From Welwitschia mirabilis (taxonomy: Eukaryota; Gnetophyta; Gnetopsida; Welwitschiales), in assembly GCA_051453625.1 (NCBI GenBank), contig JBOZIK010000001.1:46480629-46505303 (forward strand): 24,675 nucleotides of DNA, in the 5' to 3' direction. Below the pieces are notes generated by a model. It did not search any database and had not been told where the DNA came from. It saw only the letters and a list, made by a program, of their open reading frames with translations. A program made the position numbers and the translations under genes. Below, piece after piece: positions 20,683 to 24,675 of this stretch (its first letter is position 1; each line of letters starts with the position of its first letter).

Positions 20683-20778
20683 CAAAGATTCTCCAGCCAC
20701 AAAGATCAGGACAATCAGAATCACACTGGCCAAAGATTCTCCAGCCACAAAGATCAGGACAATCAGAATCACACTGGC
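20683..20778. repeat. 48-bp perfect tandem duplication in RT
   Basis: The unit beginning CAAAGATTCTCCAGCCACAA and ending ATCACACTGGC occurs at 20683-20730 and 20731-20778 with no difference. Forty-eight is a multiple of three, so this change alone would add 16 residues without a frameshift. Perfect identity in an otherwise decayed gene suggests it is recent. Confidence 0.95.
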
Positions 20779-21961
20779 ATTGGCCAAAAACCACAAATGG
20801 GATCTGCTACAAATGGATGTTAAATCTGAATTGCTAGATCGAACCAGAAATGAAGAGACGTACATCAGACAACCTGAAGGTTTTGTAATAAAATGTCAAG
20901 AAAGTAAAGACTCATAAAGTCCATATATGGGGTAAAACAAGCACCAAGATCAGGGTATAAAGATATGTTGTATATTTAAGGGAAATAGGCATCAACAAAT
21001 CACATATGGAACCAAATCGATATGTGCAACCGCATAAGAAAAACAAGAAGCAGTTATACTACTATCATATGTAGACGATAAAGAGCCAATTAAAAAGGTT
21101 AAACACAGCTTTCATAAAAAATTTAAGATGTTGAACTTGGGCTTATTAAATTATTTCCTTGGATTAAAAATCTTAAAGGAAGAAGAGAGTTTAATTCTAC
21201 ACCAAGAAAAGTATGCTACAAGACAATTAAAAATGCAAGATAAGAAGAGTTTCAATGTATCCTAGAGCAAAACCAAAGCCTAACTACTTGGAACTGTGTA
21301 ATGCATAATACTTCAGTAATTAATAGCAAAGTTAGTCCACCCCAAAAACACAAGGCTTGACATAACCTATGTATGAAACAAAGTAAGGCATTACATGCAC
21401 AACTAACACAAAATCACAATCAATTAGCATTGAACATGGTGAAATAAGTAACCAGAACCAAAACATTAGGTCTTACATTTCAAGAAACAAATAAAGAGCT
21501 AAAAGGTTTTTCTTATGTAGATTAGGTAAGATCAACAGATGCAGCATCAATAATAGGCTATGTAGTCCAACTCTATGAATCTATACTCTCCTAGCTAAGA
21601 CAAAAATAGAAAACTGTAGCCCCATCATTTATAGAGGCCGAATATATTACAGCTGCGACTTTGGGTGTGAAACCAAAGTGGATGAAAAAGCTCTTACAAG
21701 ATCTCAAAGAAACCCAGGGAAATCTACGACAGCTACAGTGCAATAAATCTCATTAGAAATCAAACATTCCATGAAAGTACAAAACATATCAACATAAAAT
21801 TCCATTTCGATAGTCAACTTACTTTTAGAACCCATATATATTCCAACCTCTCACCAAGTGGCAAATGGACTTACCAAAGCATTAGCCAAGGCCAGCAACA
21901 TCAAATTTCAAGATACACTAAGCTTGGAAATTAAAGATGAAAAGATCTGGATTACCAAATT

Positions 21962-21970
21962 GTCAGGGGG
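21962..21970 (+). other. polypurine tract of the second copia element
   Basis: GTCAGGGGG lies directly before TGTTGAAGG, the LTR start. Plus-strand priming tracts of copia elements in this position end in a run of G, although this one contains a T and a C and is a weak example. Confidence 0.6.
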
Positions 21971-22640
21971 TGTTGAAGGTCCCCTTTTAATGAAACCAAC
22001 CTAAAGAAGAACAATTCATAAATCTACAAAACTCATATTCTATAAAGCAGAACTAAATTACCATAACAACATTAATTAAAATTATTTAAAATTAGTCCAA
22101 AAAACTTTATAATGCTAACATGACGAGTTACCTAATTGGATATTTAATTCTTAATTACTTCATGGCACATATTTCTTTCCCAAAATACTCAAATGAAAGA
22201 CACTATATAATATTCAAAATAAGAACATATAGTACAAAACAAATCAATTAAATACTAAGGAATGTTCAAATTTGAATTGAAACTAAAAAATTGTCAATAA
22301 ATTATTCCAAAACTCATAATTCTTTTTCAAATTCTATTTTGTTAATTAAATTTTGACTCATCACAAAAATGAAAAGAAAAATATGCAAGAAAAACAAAAA
22401 GTAGCAAAGGAAACATACACAATATTAACATGGTTTGGATTGTGTTTACACTACTTCCACAAACAATAGCACTAAGCTCTTAGATTTAGCTATAAAATTA
22501 GCCATCACAAGGAACACACATAGTTCCTCTAGCTCGAGCAAAACACTTTAAAAAAGTATAACGGAATGCAATCCATCAGAGCTCCAACCTCTTGTATAAT
22601 ACTAGGGTTTAGACTAAACCCTTAAAACACATTGACCCCC
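21971..22640 (+). mobile_element. 3' LTR of the second copia element (right end approximate)
   Basis: The LTR starts TGTTGAAGGTCCCC just after the polypurine tract and the RNase H C-terminus. A TATA-like TATATAAT is at 22204-22211. No 5' LTR copy is present in the window, because the element is truncated within integrase, so the right end cannot be fixed. I place it only roughly, before the change in sequence character near 22640. Confidence 0.5.
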
Positions 22641-22989
22641 AACCAAAGAGCGCCTTCCTCCTTTTTCTTAAAAATTATTACTAATGAATTTCCCTTTTAC
22701 AACATATAAGACCACACATAAAGAATAAAAAAAGGTTTGGCTTCATGATATTTAACAAAAACATCAAAAAGCTAAGCTAAATATGTTCTGTGATATCCAA
22801 TTGAATATAATCAAAACTCAAATGGTTTTCTACCTAGCATGGAAAATCTAACCTACATCTAGACGTGGAGAAAATTTCTCATTTATGTTTATTTACCCTC
22901 TTAGAAAATGTTTGTCCTTGATTGATTTGGAAATAATAACATGCTTTGGAGCTTTTCATAGATATCTTGCTTTGCAGGCTACTTCTCAT
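22641..22989. other. no recognised gene
   Basis: AT-rich spacer between the 3' LTR and the word array. Part may be the end of that LTR and part the start of the next LTR. I see no coding signal. Confidence 0.35.
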
Positions 22990-23445
22990 AAGGGCGACCG
23001 ATCATGTTCCTGAGGATCACCAAACTGTCTCAAGAAAACTGCAGCAAAATAGAGTGACCGAATATTCTCTTAGGGTGATCAGATTTAAAGGAGAGAAATC
23101 AGCCGAGTGAAGAGCAGGCAACCAAATCTATTTCTAAGGGCGACCAAATTCAAAGGAGGGAAATTGGTCAAGTTCAGAACAGGTAACCAAATTTGTTTTT
23201 AAGGGCAACCAGATAAATTGTGAAAAATAACCCGAGATATCAAAGAGCGACCGAATAGTATCATGAGGGCCACCTAGTTAAAATCATGTTCTACACCTAA
23301 TGAGGGCGACTGCATCTTATCATGTGGGCGACCCAGCTAGAACCAAGATCTATGCCAGTTAAGGACGACCAGGACTTATCGTGAGGGCGACCGAAGTTGA
23401 ATCTGATGAAATAGTTTTTATTACTCGTGAGGGCGACCAAACAGT
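22990..23445 (+). repeat. word array, GGGCGACCGAAT type, 15 copies
   Basis: Degenerate copies of GAGGGCGACCGAAT occur throughout. Taking the A of the ACC core (or its equivalent), they lie at 22997, 23019, 23057, 23078, 23121, 23143, 23186, 23208, 23250, 23272, 23309, 23331, 23368, 23390 and 23436. Spacings alternate between 21-22 bp and 37-46 bp, giving seven pairs plus a single. The organisation matches the array at 15834-15997 in the Sirevirus-like LTR, so I read this as U3 sequence of another such LTR, whose own element begins immediately after at 23446. Confidence 0.7.
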
Positions 23446-24675
23446 TTTGTTAAAATTTGCAAGAAACTTCAGATAGAAAAGGGGCATGTCGTTAAGAAAA
23501 TTCAAAGTGATCATGGTAGGGAATTCGAAAATGAAAAGGTTGAGTATACTGCAACAACAATGGAACAGACCATGAATTCTAAGCACAAAAAAGGCCTCAA
23601 GAGAATGGGGTAGCTAAGAGGAAAAACCGTACTTTGTTAAACATTGCAAGTCATATTTCAAGCAAAGTTTATTTAAGACCTAGCACCACCCAGACTCCAT
23701 ATGAGCTTTGAAAAGGTAAGAAACCCAACATTTCTTATTTTAAGACTTTTGGTAGCAAATGCTTCATTTTGAGATATAGGAAAGATCTAGCCAAATTTGA
23801 CTCCAAAACAGATGAAGGAATCTTCCTAGGGAACTCTTCAACAAGCAAAGCATATAATGTACAATAAACGCACTCTACATATGGGGGAGTCAATCAACAT
23901 TAGGATTCATGATGTTCCTGATACAACAAGAACTTTTGAGGATGGTGTAAACCTGATTCCTTCAAGCTTCTACTATAACAAGGTCTATTCCAAATCTAAG
24001 CCACCATCTAAAGTGAAAGAACTCAAAGATCATCCATTGGATTTAATCATTGGAAAGGTTGATCAAGGAATCATAACAAGAAGCCCTCTCAAAAACTTCC
24101 GTGCTCATATCTCATTCTTGTCACAAGTTGAACCAAAAACCTTTAAGGAAGCAGAATCGGATCCATGTTAGAAGATTGCGATGTAAGAAGAATTAGAATA
24201 GTTCTCTCGTAATTAGGTATTGTCTCTGGTACCAAAGCCTAGTGGAAAGAATATCATTTGCACCAAANNNNNNNNNNNNNNNNNNNNNNNNNNNNNNNNN
24301 NNNNNNNNNNNNNNNNNNNNNNNNNNNNNNNNNNNNNNNNNNNNNNNNNNNNNNNNNNNNNNNNNNNTCTCTCGTAATTAGGTATTGTCTCTTGTACCAA
24401 AGCCTAGTGGAAAGAATATCATTTGCACCAAATGGATTTTCAGAAATAAAGCAAATGAAGAAAGTGTCATCACCAAAAATAAAGCTAGACTAGGTGCTCA
24501 AGGATATTCTCAAATTGAAGGAGTTGAGTGTGATGACACTTTTGCTTCAGTAGCTAGACTTGAGTCCATTAGAATCTTTCTTGCATTTGCATGGTTCAAG
24601 AAAATTAAGGTATGTCAAATGCCTGTAAAGAGTGCTTTCTTAAATGGACTCTCTGTGAAATAGCCACAAGGTTTT
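23446..24675 (+). pseudogene. third copia (Sirevirus-like) pol: integrase to RT start, runs off the window
   Basis: Integrase pieces are KICKKLQIEKG, IQSDHGREFENEK, QENGVAKRKNRTLLNIA, VYLRPSTTQTPYEL, KPNISYFKTFGSKCFIL and DEGIFLG. They are followed by YNKRTLHMGESINI, HPLDLIIGKVDQGIITRS and FLSQVEPKTFKEA, then the RT start LVPKPSGKNIICTKWIF, KARLGAQGYSQIEGV, FASVARLESIRIFLAFAWF and VKSAFLNG. The integrase catalytic Glu of the VxER motif is Lys (23616-23618), and the first RT catalytic Asp of QMDVKSAF is Pro (24622-24624). About 20 residues between NIASHISSK and VYLRP are missing. Several stops and a frameshift near 23855 occur. The 5' side (gag, protease, integrase zinc region) is absent: the sequence joins directly to the word array. 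The 100-N gap at 24268-24367 is an overlap artefact. Confidence 0.88.
24268..24367. other. 100-N gap with overlapping flanks
   Basis: The 65 bases 24203-24267 are repeated at 24368-24432 with a single difference (GTCTCTGGTACC against GTCTCTTGTACC). The RT frame continues cleanly from the second copy, so the gap probably contains no missing DNA. Confidence 0.88.

Larger units (their letters stand above)
19630..21970 (+). pseudogene. second copia element: integrase end, RT and RNase H, 5' truncated
   Basis: The first recognisable residues are EFQEELQKAGTLHE and SLYIPE, the middle of the integrase core. MVKSMTYKTNIPRQL, AISILNHLPTRSLNKE and HCSVHIPQQQRRK follow, then KVIISKDVIFDEENL, the integrase-RT spacer. 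The RT shows KNGT, RRLVIKGYAQKKGIDFTK, QMDV, YIRQPEGF, LLSYVDD (YVDD at 21068-21079), NLGLLNYFLGLKIL and ILHQEKYATRQL. The RNase H shows SIIGYVVQLYES and FIEAEYITAA (EAEY at 21634-21645), ending with FHESTKHINIKFHF. Key RT and RNase H residues survive, but stops, two tandem duplications (22 and 48 bp) and frameshifts prevent translation. The DV(I/V)FDEE type of spacer and the sequence as a whole differ from the Sirevirus element to its left. Confidence 0.88.

Noticed and set aside
20489-20865. - strand frames with Cys-rich internal protein repeats
   Set aside because: They are antisense shadows of the 48-bp duplication in the + strand reverse transcriptase gene.
22990-23445. CRISPR-like array
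   Set aside because: The words are short and degenerate, spacing alternates between two values, and the DNA is plant nuclear; there are no identical repeats with unique spacers.
16600-24675. Elements 1 and 3 as one Sirevirus split by a nested insertion of element 2
   Set aside because: Both contain the same integrase region (KIC... to KCSIL or KCFIL) with clearly different sequence, so they are separate copies of different families rather than two halves.

Overview
The window is repeat-dominated, AT-rich nuclear DNA of a land plant, most likely a seed plant. The evidence is one spliceosomal exon of a plant phosphatidylinositol-phosphate 5-kinase, the 3' part of a HAK/KUP/KT potassium transporter gene, a CACTA (En/Spm) TNP2 transposase and at least four Ty1/copia retrotransposon fragments with methionine-initiator-tRNA priming. 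A large-genome plant such as a gymnosperm would fit, but the sequence does not settle the lineage. I see no intact mobile-element gene. The only undamaged coding segment I trust is the kinase exon.

Layout, left to right. 1-2230: no recognisable gene, very purine-rich on the + strand, with two related hairpins. 2230-5215: no recognised gene, one inverted repeat and one coding-like stretch. 5216-5383 (-): kinase exon with acceptor, donor and branch-site-like sequence. 5421-5712: copy 1 of a 292-bp dispersed repeat (copy 2 at 12400-12691). About 7187-7555 (+): broken HAK/KUP transporter 3' end. 7937-8108: short minisatellite running into a 100-N gap. 8368-9945 (-): TNP2 transposase kept in one frame but riddled with stops. 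About 11500-12395 (-): reverse transcriptase/RNase H of a copia element, with a duplicated catalytic box. 12692-15800: no recognised gene. About 15800-19640 (+): 5' LTR, primer site, gag, protease and integrase of a Sirevirus-like copia element. About 19630-21970 (+): end of integrase, RT and RNase H of a different copia family, followed by its polypurine tract and 3' LTR. 22990-23445: array of 15 degenerate GGGCGACCGAAT-like words. 23446-24675 (+): integrase and RT start of another Sirevirus-like element, leaving the window.

The genes do not work together as a pathway. The picture is accumulation, truncation and methylation-type decay of transposons around host gene pieces. The most interesting structure is non-coding. 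Two separate LTR-type regions (15834-15997 and 22990-23445) carry different short words arranged with the same two-beat spacing, about 22 bp within a pair and about 37-46 bp between pairs. Two 100-N gaps (17426-17525, 24268-24367) are flanked by the same sequence on both sides, so they look like unmerged contig overlaps rather than missing DNA.
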